Below the pieces are notes generated by a model, which worked only from the letters and a program-made list of their open reading frames with translations, was not told the origin of the DNA and ran no database searches. From assembly GCA_907163345.1 (NCBI GenBank), contig CAJQUN010000043.1, forward strand, positions 4,639,001-4,703,000: DNA of 64,000 nt, in the 5' to 3' direction. The position numbers were made by a program, and so were the translations under genes. Source of the stretch: Haberlea rhodopensis (Eukaryota; Streptophyta; Magnoliopsida; Lamiales; Gesneriaceae). Positions 45,401 through 56,289 of the stretch are shown here, piece by piece (the first letter of the stretch is position 1; the number at the start of each line of letters is the position of its first letter).

Positions 45401-47014
45401 GACGCTTTGAGCCGGAAAGTGAAGAGTTCTGCTGAGGACGTCATTCATTTGTCAGCTATGATGACCTCTTATTGCCATCTTGGCTATGACTTCGACATTG
45501 ATGCATCGCCTGTGTATGTATCGACCTTGTTAGCTGAGCCAGATATCTATGAGGACATCAGGAGAGCTCAGAGGTCAGATGACGAGGTTCAGAGGTGGTT
45601 ATCTTTAGTACATCTTGGTCAGCCAACGAATTTCAGAGTGGCCGATGACGGGTCTTTGAGATTGGGTGACCGATGGGTGGTTCCGAGTACGCCGGAGTTG
45701 CGTAAAGGGATCTTGGAGCGAGCTCACAGTAGCAGACTTAGCATCCACCCAGGCGGGAAGAAGATGTACAGAGATCTGCGTGGTCAGTTTTGGTGGAAGA
45801 GAATGAAGTCTGATGTCGTCGCTTTTGTGAAGAGGTGTTTGATCTGCCAGCAGGTTAAGGCAGAGAGGCAGAGACCTGGCGGCGAGATGAGAAGCTTGGA
45901 GATACCGAAGTGGAAGTGGGAGCACATTTCCATGGACTCCGTGACTCATTTGCCGAGGAATGCTTCAGGCTTCGATGCTATATGGGTGATTGTGGACAGA
46001 TTAACTAAGGTAGCCCACTTTATCCCCTATAGCATGACTTTCACATTTTTGAGGATGGCGCAGTTGTATATTAGAGATGTGGTGAGATTGCATGGGATCC
46101 CCGTTTCGATAGTGTCAGATCGAGAGCCGCGATTCACATCTCATTTTTGGGAAGGTCTTCAGTCAGCCTTGGGAACTGAAGTCCGATTGAGCACTGCTTA
46201 TCATCCTCAGACGGATGGCCAGACTGAGCGCACTATTCAGACGCTCGAGGACATGTTAAGAGCTTGTGCTTTGGAGTTCGATGCCTCTTGGCAGGATTCA
46301 GTGCCTTTGGTAGAGTTTTCGTATAACAATAGCTACCAGGCGAGTATTCAGATGGCTCTGTTTGAAGCTCTTTATGGCAGACGGTGTAGATCACCCTTAT
46401 GTTGGGATGATTTGGACCGCAAATCGGTCGGAGGACCGGAGTTGATTCGGGAAATGGAAGAAAAGATAAAGACAATAAGGCAGAAAATGAAAGCGGCTCA
46501 GGACAGACAGGCTGCTTATGCAAATAGACGGCGGAGACCGTTGGAATTTCAGTTGGGAGATAAGGTCTTTTTGAAGATCTCGCCTTTCAGAGGCGTTGTG
46601 CGATTTGGGATGCGCGGGAAACTGTCTCCGAGGTATGTTGGATCGTACGAGATCTTACAGCGCATTGGCACCTTAGCTTACCGACTGGCTTTGCCGCCTT
46701 CTTTATCTGGTATACATGATGTGTTTCATGTATCGATGCTGCGGAAGTATGAGCCGGATCCGTCGCATGTGTTACAGCCTTCCGAAGTTCAGTTAGAGTC
46801 CGATGTGTCTTATGTGGAACGGCCTGTCAGAATTCTGGATCGAGCAGACCGTAGACTTCGGAACAAAGTGATACCGATGATCAAGGTTCAGTGGGATCGC
46901 AGGAGTGTCGAGGAGGCTACGTGGGAGACGGAGCGGCATATGGTGCAGCACTACCCGGAACTATTCTCTGGTATGAGTTTATGTTTAGTTTCCATTTGGG
47001 GTAAGTGCATGTGA
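42470..47014 (+). CDS. gag-pol: Gag-pol polyprotein of chromovirus G (1514 aa)
   Basis: This one open frame carries everything a Ty3/gypsy element needs to copy and integrate. In order: retrotransposon gag (about 50-180); two zinc knuckles (CX2CX3HX4C from Cys284, CX2CX4HX4C from Cys299); retropepsin (Asp388 in DTGAS); reverse transcriptase (CIDYRQLN from 625, FIDD with Asp726-Asp727); RNase H (about 868-985, Asp873 in YTDAS); integrase with HHCC finger (His1086, His1093, Cys1123, Cys1126) and core Asp1156, Asp1217, Glu1253 with a 35-residue gap; chromodomain-like end (about 1450-1500). The ATG at 42470 was chosen because it follows TTACAG|C and matches the relatives. Odd: Ser1157 after the first catalytic Asp and Glu1219 in DREP, where F has Phe and Asp, and Leu for Pro in MALFEALYG. 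Activity is not proven. Confidence 0.96.
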   Translation: MAANEEVGDVGSVNASIGQANPLPPPAVGMEPVVQLLLPGEISLTQFLSYHPPRFEGTESGEEAEEWLERLEQIFVSAPCAVTAWLRLAEFQLAKKPLMWWRSTVMEMRALGAVIDWTLFRTRFLNRYFSAAARQAKEDEFTSLRQGNMTVADYATRYSSLLRYVPHIATSGHAKMRNFMKGLRPELYDQVITNNPTSFDDALTRAELAELGVGAYAMPPPVPQQRQTSDSLRPRGEPFKPRGASSSSRYGGKKHFGQKQDNKKGNWSANRGSSQGDRPGEPRCNNCGGPHSSNKCPACYICGKMGHIAWYCPTRGGQSEYQGNRPRFDDRTVQQRQQFGPRPSGGQTVGPPQGQVYALTREQAQAAPEEVIAGTCHLFTYPAFILIDTGASHSFVSVGFVERHHVRTSSLPTPLLVSTPTGRNVVADQFMADCLIYFEGNELRSDLIVLGMSDFDCILGIDVLNRYQAVVDCRQRTVKFRPELGSQWTFYGNGSRAKIPLISAIKMTQLLERGHTGYLIYTVDTSGKSKELRVEDVPIVAEFAEVFPEEIPGFPPAREVEFGIELLPGTSAISRAPYRMAPAELRELKEQLQDLLDKGYIRPSVSPWGAPVLFVKKKDGSMRLCIDYRQLNKSTVKNKYPLPRIDDLFDQLQGTRVYSKIDLRSGYHQIRVREEDVQKTAFRTRYGHYEFLVMPFGVTNAPAVFMSLMNRVFQQYLDQFVIVFIDDILIYSRSEEEHVKHLRTVLQILREHQLYAKLSKCEFWLSSVVFLGHVISSSGISVDPKKIEAVMEWAAPTSVPEIRSFLGLAGYYRRFVEGFSKIAKPLTQLTQKGVPFFWSETCEESFQELKHRLTTAPVLVIPTKNSRFVLYTDASLQGLGCVLMQDKHVVAYASRQLKPHETRYPVHDLELAAIIFALKIWRHYLYGTSFTIYTDHKSLKFLFTQAELNMRQRRWMDILKDYDCEIEYHPGKANLTADALSRKVKSSAEDVIHLSAMMTSYCHLGYDFDIDASPVYVSTLLAEPDIYEDIRRAQRSDDEVQRWLSLVHLGQPTNFRVADDGSLRLGDRWVVPSTPELRKGILERAHSSRLSIHPGGKKMYRDLRGQFWWKRMKSDVVAFVKRCLICQQVKAERQRPGGEMRSLEIPKWKWEHISMDSVTHLPRNASGFDAIWVIVDRLTKVAHFIPYSMTFTFLRMAQLYIRDVVRLHGIPVSIVSDREPRFTSHFWEGLQSALGTEVRLSTAYHPQTDGQTERTIQTLEDMLRACALEFDASWQDSVPLVEFSYNNSYQASIQMALFEALYGRRCRSPLCWDDLDRKSVGGPELIREMEEKIKTIRQKMKAAQDRQAAYANRRRRPLEFQLGDKVFLKISPFRGVVRFGMRGKLSPRYVGSYEILQRIGTLAYRLALPPSLSGIHDVFHVSMLRKYEPDPSHVLQPSEVQLESDVSYVERPVRILDRADRRLRNKVIPMIKVQWDRRSVEEATWETERHMVQHYPELFSGMSLCLVSIWGKCM

Positions 47015-47035
47015 TTTCGAGGACGAAATCTTATA

Positions 47036-47047
47036 AGTAGGGGAGTA
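47036..47047 (+). other. Polypurine tract of element G
   Basis: AAGTAGGGGAGT lies next to the 3' LTR start at 47049. Its left flank includes the TTCGAGGACGAAAT word also kept by A, C, E, F and J. Confidence 0.85.
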
Positions 47048-47048
47048 T

Positions 47049-49109
47049 TGTGATATCCCCGAAATGGTTAATTGCATTTGTGCATTAATTATGATTATTA
47101 TGATTAATTATGTGGTAATTAATTGTGTGTTGGAATTTATTTACCTTATGGAAATGCATGGTCATGTGGATAGGGTGACCCGGGGTTGCATTTCAGGGTG
47201 CATGTGGTGCATGTTGGGTAAATATTATTGGAAGCATGATTTATTTGCCTTTGGTAGCAATTTATTAGAAATCATGTGTAAATGGTATTTGGTGCATTTT
47301 GAGTAAATGCTTTGAAAAATATCATGTTGGGATGTTTTATACACCATGGAATTGTTGGTGTGCATTTTAATTAAAACCCACCTCTTATATACCCAAACCC
47401 CACCTTTATCATCCATCACTTTACCTTTACAAAAAAATCAAATCCACAAACCCTTCCCTTTCCCTTATTTTCGAGTTCCACCTTTGAGGTGAAGAGGAGT
47501 CCTTACAAACTTTGATTTGTGGAAGATTGTTGGGTGATTTGAGGTCCCCAAGAGGTATGGATACCTCATTATTACTTTTTGTAAGGTTTTATTTGAGTTT
47601 GGGTTGATTTTGAAGGGTTTTAAAATGGGTTTTGTTGGGTTGTTGTGGGTTTGTTTAAAGGTTGGATTTATGGTTGTTTTAAGGTATATTTTAGTGGTTT
47701 AAGTTGTTATTTTTGTTGTTGGTTGTTTGGTTAAGTGTTGGATTGGGTTGGAAGAAATTTTGGGAACAAAAATGGTGAAAAACGCATGTCTGCGCGAGGC
47801 GATCGATCGCCTGAAAAGAGGCGACCGATCGCCAAGAGACAGTGGCATTTTTACGGGTTAGGCGATCGATCGCCTAAAATGGGGCGACCGATCGCCGAGA
47901 GGCAGTGGCCAAATCAAAGGGATGGCGATCGATCGCCATGTTTGAGGCGACCGATCGCCGCAGTGTAAATTTTGAGGCGACCGATCGCCTGGGTGAAGCG
48001 ATCGATCGCCGCCTGTGGAATTTTGGAAAATGGTTTATTTTGTCAAATTTTTGGTATTTGGCTATTATTTGGCTTCTAATATGGGGTTGTGTGATTGTGT
48101 AGAACCATCCCAGGTAGCAACACAACCGAGGAATTGAAGCCGGACCAATTCCACTTTTGGAAAGGTACGTAGTGGACGTACGGGCACCCCAACGGTACAT
48201 GTATCTTATATACTTATTGTTTATGCATTGTGGATGCAAGTATATATGTGGTATTGCATAGTGGATGCAAATACATGTTATGCATGATGTTTATAGATGC
48301 ATATGCTTATTGGTGCACATCCCATGAGTCGTGGTCATCCCTTGATGATTTTAATGCTTGCCGCTATTTGGTTTGGTTCCGCTAAATGTGAAGCGAGGGG
48401 TGGGAGCGCCGCATGTCACATTTGAGCGTGGTTATCATATGGGGCGAGGAAAGGGTATTTGCCGCTCAACGAGAGGCGAGGGGTGGGAGTCCCGCAGTCC
48501 GTTGAAGCGAGGTTATCCTATGCCGCTCATATGTAAATAAGCGAGGGGCATTAAAATACATTGTGATGGACAGACTAGGGATTGGGGATCAGTATTGGTT
48601 ATTGATCAGTTGGTATATGTCATGACATGTTTTGGCCATTAAAATAATCTGTTGATTATACTCATGAGTTATGGTACAGGGACAACCAAACGGGAAGCGT
48701 TTGAAATGCATGGAAAACAGGAAGTGTTTTATATTGATTATGCATTTACGCTTTATCTTCATATTGTGTTGAATATGAATGATTATTATTGCTCATGTTT
48801 GGGGGTTGTCCTTGTAGGTACCTTTTTGGCATGATAGAAGAGCTTGAACGGGTTGAGGTGGTGAGCTTGAGAAGCATTCTTTTGAGGCAGAAAGGACAGG
48901 ATTATTTTGGATAGTATCTACTCTAGGAGTAGTATAAAACTATAATGAAAACACATTCATTGATTGGAATGTAATTAATCCTTTTGGTAGTCCTTTATTT
49001 TGGCATGTAAATGCTTAAGCTCATAGACTCCACTTGTTTATTATACTCTGATCATTGTTATTAGCTCTATTATGCCTTCTTTCCGCACTTAAGGATTAGG
49101 GTCCTTACA
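47049..49109 (+). repeat. 3' LTR of element G (2061 bp)
   Basis: Same ends and parts as the 5' LTR. TATATA is at 47386, the palindromes at 47799-48009, an intact AAG|GTACGT at 48165 and the GCGAGG/CCGC array at 48361-48548. It is followed at once by the GATCG duplication and LTR K sequence. Confidence 0.96.
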
Positions 49110-49114
49110 GATCG

Positions 49115-49250
49115 AGAGGCCATGTATTGTGAAAAATTGTTGGTTTTCGTGGATTCAATGCGTACTTTGCCCGAGACTTTTAGATGGTTAATCATCATGG
49201 TTGATGATGTATTTGGAGGTTGTATGCGTACTTGGGTATGTGTTTGTGGG
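49115..49250 (+). repeat. LTR K, middle part
   Basis: This 136-bp piece lies between G and I and has no gene. It begins by finishing the palindrome split by G, and ends in GTGGG, the target duplication of I (49246-49250, repeated at 63420-63424). Confidence 0.6.
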
Positions 49251-50335
49251 TGGTAGCGCTTATCGCGTACGCCCAAATTAACCCTTCTCAAGTTAACAGC
49301 AGTAAATATGAAGTAGCGTGTGTAGGGATCGATCCCACAGATAAGTGAGTATTTTTGTGCTAACAAGAATCAAAATAGGGGATTTTCGAAATTCTTTAAC
49401 TCTAAATTAATTAAACTAAAGCAAGCAAATCACTAGTTTATCAAGATTAAAAAGCAATTCTTGGTTTTTGGTCAACTTTACCTTTGAAAATTATTCACTT
49501 GATCATCAAATCACTTAAACATTTGAATTCATTCAATTACATCAATTGAAAACTTAATTCCTTCCTCACCTTAATTGTAGTAAAATAGAAAACAGCATTC
49601 AATTCGACTCTTATCAAATATTTAACCAAAACTACAGCCGTTAAGACTAAATCAATGATAGCTACAAAAACTAGTGAGTTTGATGAATCTGATCAATAAA
49701 AATTACAGCCGTTAGAATTAATCATCCAATCGTTTTTCCTAAGAATTTAATAACACTAACAGCAGGTAATTACTAATCTTAGTTGCTTCTTAATTAGCAT
49801 TAGATAGTGTAGGTGATTACTAGGTGATCAATCTATCAATCAAGCACAACAATCATATGAATCATAATCTGAAAAACAAATTGAAATTGAATTAAAAATT
49901 CAACAATCAAACCAAAATTTTCACAAGTATTTTTATTCCAAAGGCAAGTATACCTCAACCAAGAATTAAAGTGTTTAGCTACTCATAATTTGATCTAAAA
50001 CAAACAAAAATTGTATATAAAACATCAAACAATCAATAGAAAAGAAAGTTACTAAAGCGAAGCACGATTCCGGTTTGTTGATTCCGTCTTCGTTCTTCGA
50101 GTTGTTCTTCAAAAGTTGAGAGAAAAATAAAATCTAATGTCTAAACTATGTTGGTCCCCTCAAAATATGACTACTCATCTGATTTAAGGTCCCCAATTTC
50201 GTCCAAAGGTGGTGGGAGTCTGATATTATAGGTAAAATCTATCCAAGATGGTAAAAAAATCATGTTTCCAATATTTCCAAAACTCGTCTAGCAATCGATC
50301 GCTATAAGATAGTGATCGATCGCTTGTAAGGCCCC

Positions 50336-51204
50336 TCCAACAGATATTGTCAAACAAGTTGAATCGGAATTGATTGGCTATTCAATAAAAGATATTGATT
50401 TCATATGATAGTCTATATGTCTATGAGAAAATGACATGTTTGAGAAGTGGATAATGTGGTTTAGTTACAGTGAGTATTCTGTAACAACTGTATCTGATTT
50501 AGATCCGAGGATAATATTAGAATTTGAAAACTATTTTCAGAATGTCATGGGTACTAAAGTAGCAATGAGTATTGCTTATCATACCCAAACTGATGGATAA
50601 ACTGAGAGAAATATACAGACTTTGGAAGTTATGTCTCGATTAATAATGATGAATTTAGTGAGAATTGACAAAAATCACTATTCACCAGTAGAATTTTCCT
50701 ATAATTTAAGTTTCAGATGACTTTTAGAATGATATCGGTTCAGGTTTTGTAGAGTCAGAATTGTCGATCGATGATATGATGATATGAAATTGATAATGAA
50801 TTTTTGGGCATAACTTGAGATTGTTGAGAAAATGCCAGGAACGATAAATTTTCTGCAAAAACAATTGAAAATTGGCTTAAGGTGAGCAGATTTGCTACGC
50901 CAAAGAGAAATATATCGTTAGACTTCGAGTTGAGAATCAGGTAAATATGAAGATATTACCTTTACAATGATCAATATGATTCGTTAAGTGAGGTATGATG
51001 TTGCCTCGATATTTTGAACTTTGTGGAATCATAGAGAAGTTGATTTAGTGGTATATCGTTGACACTACCACATCAGTTGTTATTGATACATGATGATTCT
51101 TATGTATCTATGAATGAGATTGAGACATCTCATATGATTTAATTTGTTGAGTTATACTCGGTTTTGCGATTTCGAGGACGAAATCTTTTTAAGAGGGGAA
51201 GAAG
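50336..51204 (+). pseudogene. Decayed integrase end of element J
   Basis: Fragments readable across frames include SDLDPR and AYHTQTDG, the integrase core words, then SYNLS and a PRYF word from the region after the core. Stops are frequent (for example TAA straight after CTGATGGA near 50598). It ends in GATTTCGAGGACGAAATC and a purine run (AAGAGGGGAAGAAG) before the LTR at 51205. It is a chromovirus of a different family from E, F and G. Confidence 0.82.
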
Positions 51205-53898
51205 TGTAAGGCCCCGATGCTAATTAATCCGGATTAACGATGATTAAGCGAACCCGGATAATTAAAAGTATAACTTTGAATTAAGGTGTTCCGGACCACG
51301 ATGAGTCAACCAACTAGTGGAACATGTTTTAGTGCATGAGCATGTGAATGATCACATGTCACTTGGAGAACACATGCCACTAATTAAATTAACTCATGTT
51401 TAATACAGGATTTTGGACCAATAATCTTGCAAGATAGTGATGTATTGACACATGGATTCAACAATACATGAAATAAACTAAAAATCATGCCAAATGGGCA
51501 TAGAAACTCACTCCAACATGCATGCCATTCAGATTTTTGGGTTCAACATTTTAACTAGCAATTTCTCTCTCTTCAATCCATCAAATACTCCACCTTCTCT
51601 CCACCTTCTCTCATCCTTCTTTCCACCTTCAAGATTTTCGAAATTCTTGCCACATTTAGCAAATATTTCTATGGCAATTGCCAATGCATGTTACATGCAA
51701 TTAGTGATTTAGAAACCTCAAGGCAAGAGTGTTAGCTAGGTACAAGAATTTTCAATTTTGGAGCAAATTTGGAGGAGTTCAAGCTAGGAAGGAGCCATGG
51801 TGGAAAACTTTTGGGTCTACAAGGGTATGGACTTGTTCTTTTTTATTTTAGTTGGATTTTATGGACTTTGGGTCGAAAAAAAATAAGAAGAATCACAAAA
51901 AAATGTTGGTGTCTTTTTATTATAACAGAATCTGCACAAATTTGATGTTGCATGCAGTAGATGAGTTCGAAAATTCGATTTACTTAGTCTCAGAATCGGA
52001 CCTTGTGCCCCAAATGAAAGTTGTAGATATATGAGCTGTCGTTCTGTGGTTAAATTTGAGACCATTTGGACTTGAAATGAGTGATATATGCTCATTTTAC
52101 TAAATGGTACCAGATTCGACTCTGCATGTGCTGAAAGTGCACATGCAGTGTAGAATTCCGAACTTTTGACAAATATTATGTTCGAATTTGTTGTCGGTCT
52201 TCAAATAACACTTGTAGATCTTTTCAGTCTCTTGAGTTTGAAAAACAAAAGGACTCAATTCGGACTTAATTTCGAGTAGTTATGAAGTTTATACTTTTAA
52301 GTGTTCAATCTATGTCCTGCATGTGGGCGAAAAAGCCATGCAGTGTGTTCTTCGAGTTCCTGAGCATTGTTGGCTAGGAATTTCGAAACATGTCCAGAAA
52401 TAAGTATTTTATTATTTTGCGTTGGCTGTCTTTTTCCACTAGAATCACTCGCTTTGGATTTAAAATGAAAAAGTTATGGTGATTTTACTAAAACTGCTCG
52501 AGTTGGAAAACAAAATTTCAAAAGCTACGTTTTTTGTGTTTAAACTACTTTTAAATGGAGGAATTAGCTCGATATCATTAGATAATAAAATGAAGTCCTT
52601 TGAGTTTTTGAACTTTAAGAACTGGATTTGGGTCATTTGGACATCATATGAATTTATTATAATTTTTTAACGAAAACTGGTCAGTCTGAATTTTGAAGGA
52701 AAATCAGTAGGAACCATCCTTAAAACTTGTTGTAGCTATTGTGTCTACTTAAGCACTTAGTGTCATTTGGAATTTATATGACCAGGTTTAATAATTCCGA
52801 GGTGGTTGAGGAGCACTCGGTAAAGTTAGTTTCGGTCGAGGTACGTAGAAAACCGGTTCTATCACGATGTCTGGCAAAGACATGTGATGTTCCCGGGGCA
52901 TGATTTACTTGTCATTGCTTGCTATGTATGTGACTATATGACATGTTGAACTGCAGTATGTGAAGTACATGATACATTGACTGCATGATATATGATGACA
53001 TGATACATTGTGATGCATCACATGAGATTATGATATTGTATGATGCATTGACGCGCATGGACATTGAGCATGTCATGTTGATCATATTGATTCTTTCGTT
53101 GATACCCATACCTTTCCGTTGGTATCAGTCATGCGTGTCTGGGGATGATGGGCACGATGATGGCTCAGCGGAGAGAGTGAGCTGAGTGATGCCGTAGCGA
53201 CGAGTGTGCCGACGTCGCCCAGACACGAGGGATGATGGACCGCCGATGGCTCGACTGAGAGAGATGTCGTAGCGACGAGCGTGTCGACGCCCTGCTCGAG
53301 CATGATGATTGATTGATGATCTTTCCTTTGGACTCCGGAGATCTTGATATTGGTGACTTTATACCCTTCAGACACATTTGCATTCATGCACGGCATGCAT
53401 CGCATGTTACTTTGTCATACATTATGATTTTACCTGTTTCTCGTACTGGGTTCTGACCCCCTTCGCGGAGGGCTATCATGTCTTTGTTGTATGGGCATGA
53501 CAGGTGGTATATGTGGACGTACTGTGGATGCTCGAGATGAAGCATCCATGAATACCAGAGCTCCTTGAGAGCGAGCTCAGGTATATATTTTATGTTTTGA
53601 GTCCCAGTAATTGCTAGAGTACTTTTTAACTACAATTTAAATTATCGGGGTATGCCCTGAGTATCTGTATTTTTAAGTATTCTATTACTGCTTGGTTATA
53701 TACTTGCTTATATGATGAGTAACATGTTGAATTAGAAAGCTGGATTTACATATTTTCAGTACCATAATATATGTATCACCTAAAAGCGAAAAAATTTAAG
53801 GGCCATTTGACAAGACATTTGAATTAAATCTTCCGCTGTTTACGCAAATTATTCATTGTGTGATAATTAAAACGCATGATTAGGACCGGGCCCTCACA
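51205..53898 (+). repeat. 3' LTR of element J (2694 bp)
   Basis: From TGTAAGGCCCCG to GGGCCCTCACA. No gene is seen. A CT-rich stretch lies near 51570-51620. The centre (51900-52800) has degenerate repeated phrases around GAAAGTTGTAGAT. The donor-like GAG|GTACGT is at 52841, and a TGCATGATA/CATGATACATTG repeat cluster at 52895-53080. Two imperfect 86-bp copies begin at 53145 and 53231. Confidence 0.85.
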
Positions 53899-53931
53899 TC
53901 GGTAGCTTATTTTTTTCGGCGAAACTCTTTG

Positions 53932-54085
53932 GCTATCGATCGCCTCTTTATAGCGATCGATCGCTTGGCTCCAATGGGTTTTGGCGATCGATCGCCTCAT
54001 TCTTGTGATCGATCACTGACTCGTGTAAATTGTTCTCAACTTTTTGTCCAAAGACGATCGATCTCCTCTTCCATGCGATCGATCT
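53932..54085 (-). repeat. Paired CGATCGATCG palindromes in I 3' LTR
   Basis: Dyads of the GCGATCGATCGC type with 21-bp steps, such as 53932/53953. It includes a 21-bp unit ending GTGATCGATCAC that the 5' LTR (62997-63200) lacks. The last pair is GCGATCGATCTC twice, with broken symmetry. Confidence 0.88.
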
Positions 54086-54305
54086 CTTCATCAAAATTAC
54101 ATTTATGGCCTTTTTCTTGATCAACCTTGAGTCCTTATCATCTCCATATCTTTCCTTGGTCTTTATACATCGTTTTAGCTCGAATTCTTCGATTCCACCT
54201 ACAATTACACAAATATACGAGTAGGTAGCATATGTATCAAATTATCCATCAAAACATACCAAATCGTGAACAATTAAACTCAATGATGTGTCTATTTCTA
54301 GCCAC

Positions 54306-55392
54306 TTTTCAAACACAAATCAAATAGGTCTTTATTAGCTTGTAGCTTGGCCTAGGTATTGGCTTATGAAAGAAAGGGAAAAGATATATCAAACAAGAGA
54401 GTATGATGATATGCACACTAAAAGCTTCTCTTCTTGCATGAATTTTTCAAATTTGTTCTTTTTCACACCTTGTATATTTTGGTAAGGTTTATTTCAACAC
54501 TTTTCTTCTTTTGTGCCTTGGCTCCCATTGGAGTCATATTTTTATCAAATTTCTCAAGACATCCCTTTTCTTTCATGCATTCCATTCTTTTGATAATGAA
54601 GCTCACAAACATTTGAATCATTGAATATATAAGTGCATGTGAATGAAACACATCATACTCCCTTCAAAGGTATTAATATAATTCATATTTAGGCTTATTA
54701 GGGAAGGATGATAAGCTAATCAAAGAATGTCGAATGGGGGTTGTTTGTATGCTTAGCATGCAACCATTCTTTTGCATTAAGGCTCAAAAAGGGTACTAGT
54801 GATTGATTTTCTTTACATGCTAGGCTTGAAAGGCTCAAACGCATCAAAGATTGCCTGTATCACTTTCATGTTCGCAAGTAGTCTAGACATACGCCTCAAA
54901 GAGCGTGTAGTTAAGTTCTAGCTTGTATTAGAGATTATCACAAAGTTCACACAATCTTCACTAAGCTATGCACACTTCACAAGTCATGACAATAATGTGC
55001 TCAAAATAATCAACTACTATGTTAAAGCACACTTTGCATTAGAGTTCAAAGTGTTCCAAGGTTAACAATTCACCTATGTTCAAAAGCATGCATGATATCA
55101 ATTTGGTTTCATCATGGGCTATTGATTCTAAGCATGTGTTCATTACCAACTATGAGCTCAAAATTTTCAAATTTTTCGATTTTTTTGTATTTTTCTAATA
55201 GAAAAGCAATAAACAAACCACTAATCCCTCCCCCATACTTAAATCTTACATTGTCCCCAGCAAAAATACAAGAAAAGAGAAAAGTCTAACTATGAATGCA
55301 ATAATAAAAAAAAAAAAGGAAACTAACTCCCCTTGGGTTGCCTCCCAAGCAACGCCTCTGTTTAACGTCGGTGGCCCGACGACAGTCCTCTA
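54306..55392 (-). other. Non-coding 3' region of element I
   Basis: It lies between the end of the protease-side frame and the 3' LTR. It contains the Athila-type GCGTTGCTTGGGAGGCAA word, an A-rich run (55307-55318 on the plus strand) and a purine-rich GTATGGGGGAGGG near 55225-55240 that may serve as polypurine tract. I found no env-like frame. Confidence 0.65.
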
Positions 55393-55774
55393 TCAAGGTG
55401 GGTGATGCGATGTCGCTCTATCCTTCTTTTTCCACCTCAATATCTTCTTAAGTCCCTTGAATTTCGGTTTGTTTGCTTTGCTTGTCATGGAGAGGTCATC
55501 AACAATCTTTGTTCCTCCTCCTTCAGTTGTTGCTTGTTGTGGTCTGTCCGGAGGGTGTGTCTTTTCAATGGTATGATCTTGCAACTGAGAAGAAAGAAAG
55601 TTAGCAGTATCATGAGTTGATAAAGCAGCAATAGTATGAACATTATGCACAGGGCTCGAATCCATACCTCTTTTGCCATCAAGGCCATCAGTAGCCTTTC
55701 CCGTCTCCCACAATTCATCATTATCAAAATCAGAATCATATGCATCATTTATATCAATAGCGTAGCTAGAATGC
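55393..55774 (-). pseudogene. C-terminal part of the element I polyprotein remnant
   Basis: It continues the reading frame on the far side of the solo LTR H1: an acidic stretch (DINDAYDSDFDNDELWE) then a basic end (KFKGLKKILRWKKKD) before a stop at 55393. In autonomous Athila elements reverse transcriptase would follow the protease, but here this short end leads straight to the 3' non-coding region. Its function is unknown. Confidence 0.6.
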
Positions 55775-56289
55775 TGTAAGGACCCTAGTTCCTTAAGTGC
55801 GACTTAAAGGCGTAATAGAGCTAAACATGCATCTAATGATATAAAGTTCGTGTTGATGTCTTGAGCTAATAGGATTACAGGCCAAAATAAAATTTACAAA
55901 AGGGATTAATTACATTCCCAACCAATTGAATGTTAAACCTATAGTTTTACACTACTCCTAGAGTTGAGACTATACAAAAGAATTGAGCCTGCTATGCCAA
56001 AAGCACACCTCACTGGCTCACCGCATCAACCCGTCTTAGCCTGCCCGCCCAAAAGTACCTACAGGAACAACCCCAAAACCATGAGCATGTACATAAATCA
56101 TATTCACAAAAATATGATTGTAATTTAAATGCAGAGACCGTAAATACGATTCACTCCCAGTATTTAATACATTTAAACGCTGCATTGGTTGTCCCTGTAT
56201 CACAATCCTAATCAGTAGGTTATAATACCGATAATGTATGTCATGACATGTACCGATTTCCATGTATACCGTGTTCAATTCCCGAGTCT

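Larger units (their letters stand above)
40185..49109 (+). mobile_element. Element G: complete chromovirus (Ty3/gypsy, Tekay/Del-like)
   Basis: The order is 5' LTR (40185-42258), initiator-Met primer site (42263-42274), one open gag-pol frame (42470-47014), polypurine tract (47036-47047) and 3' LTR (47049-49109). The target duplication GATCG is exact (40180-40184, 49110-49114). LTRs differ at only a handful of single bases plus one 11-bp indel, so it inserted recently. It is the only element in the window with an unbroken polyprotein and is a candidate helper for its dead relatives. Confidence 0.97.
50325..53898 (+). mobile_element. Element J: chromovirus remnant with 11 bp of 5' LTR
   Basis: It starts with TGTAAGGCCCC (50325-50335), equal to the first 11 bases of its 3' LTR, then goes directly into a decayed integrase region. 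The target duplication is TCGCT (50320-50324) and TCGGT (53899-53903); the sister LTR at 63001-63030 shows the original was TCGCT. One deletion must have removed nearly all of the 5' LTR, primer site, gag, protease and reverse transcriptase. Confidence 0.88.
49251..54305 (-). repeat. 3' LTR of element I, split by J
   Basis: Parts 49251-50324 and 53899-54305 join to match the 5' LTR at 61967-63419. The terminal TGGTAGCG is shared. The inner end near 54305 is GCCACTTTT where the 5' LTR has GTCACATCA, so the boundary is uncertain by about 6 bp. CGATCG pairs lie at 50292-50323 and 53932-54085. Compared with the 5' LTR this copy has one more 21-bp unit. Confidence 0.88.

Noticed and set aside
54434..54616. 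Possible env-like membrane protein frame in the 3' part of element I
   Set aside because: 60 codons, hydrophobic because of T-rich sequence, no start context, and the mirrored frame is equally open.
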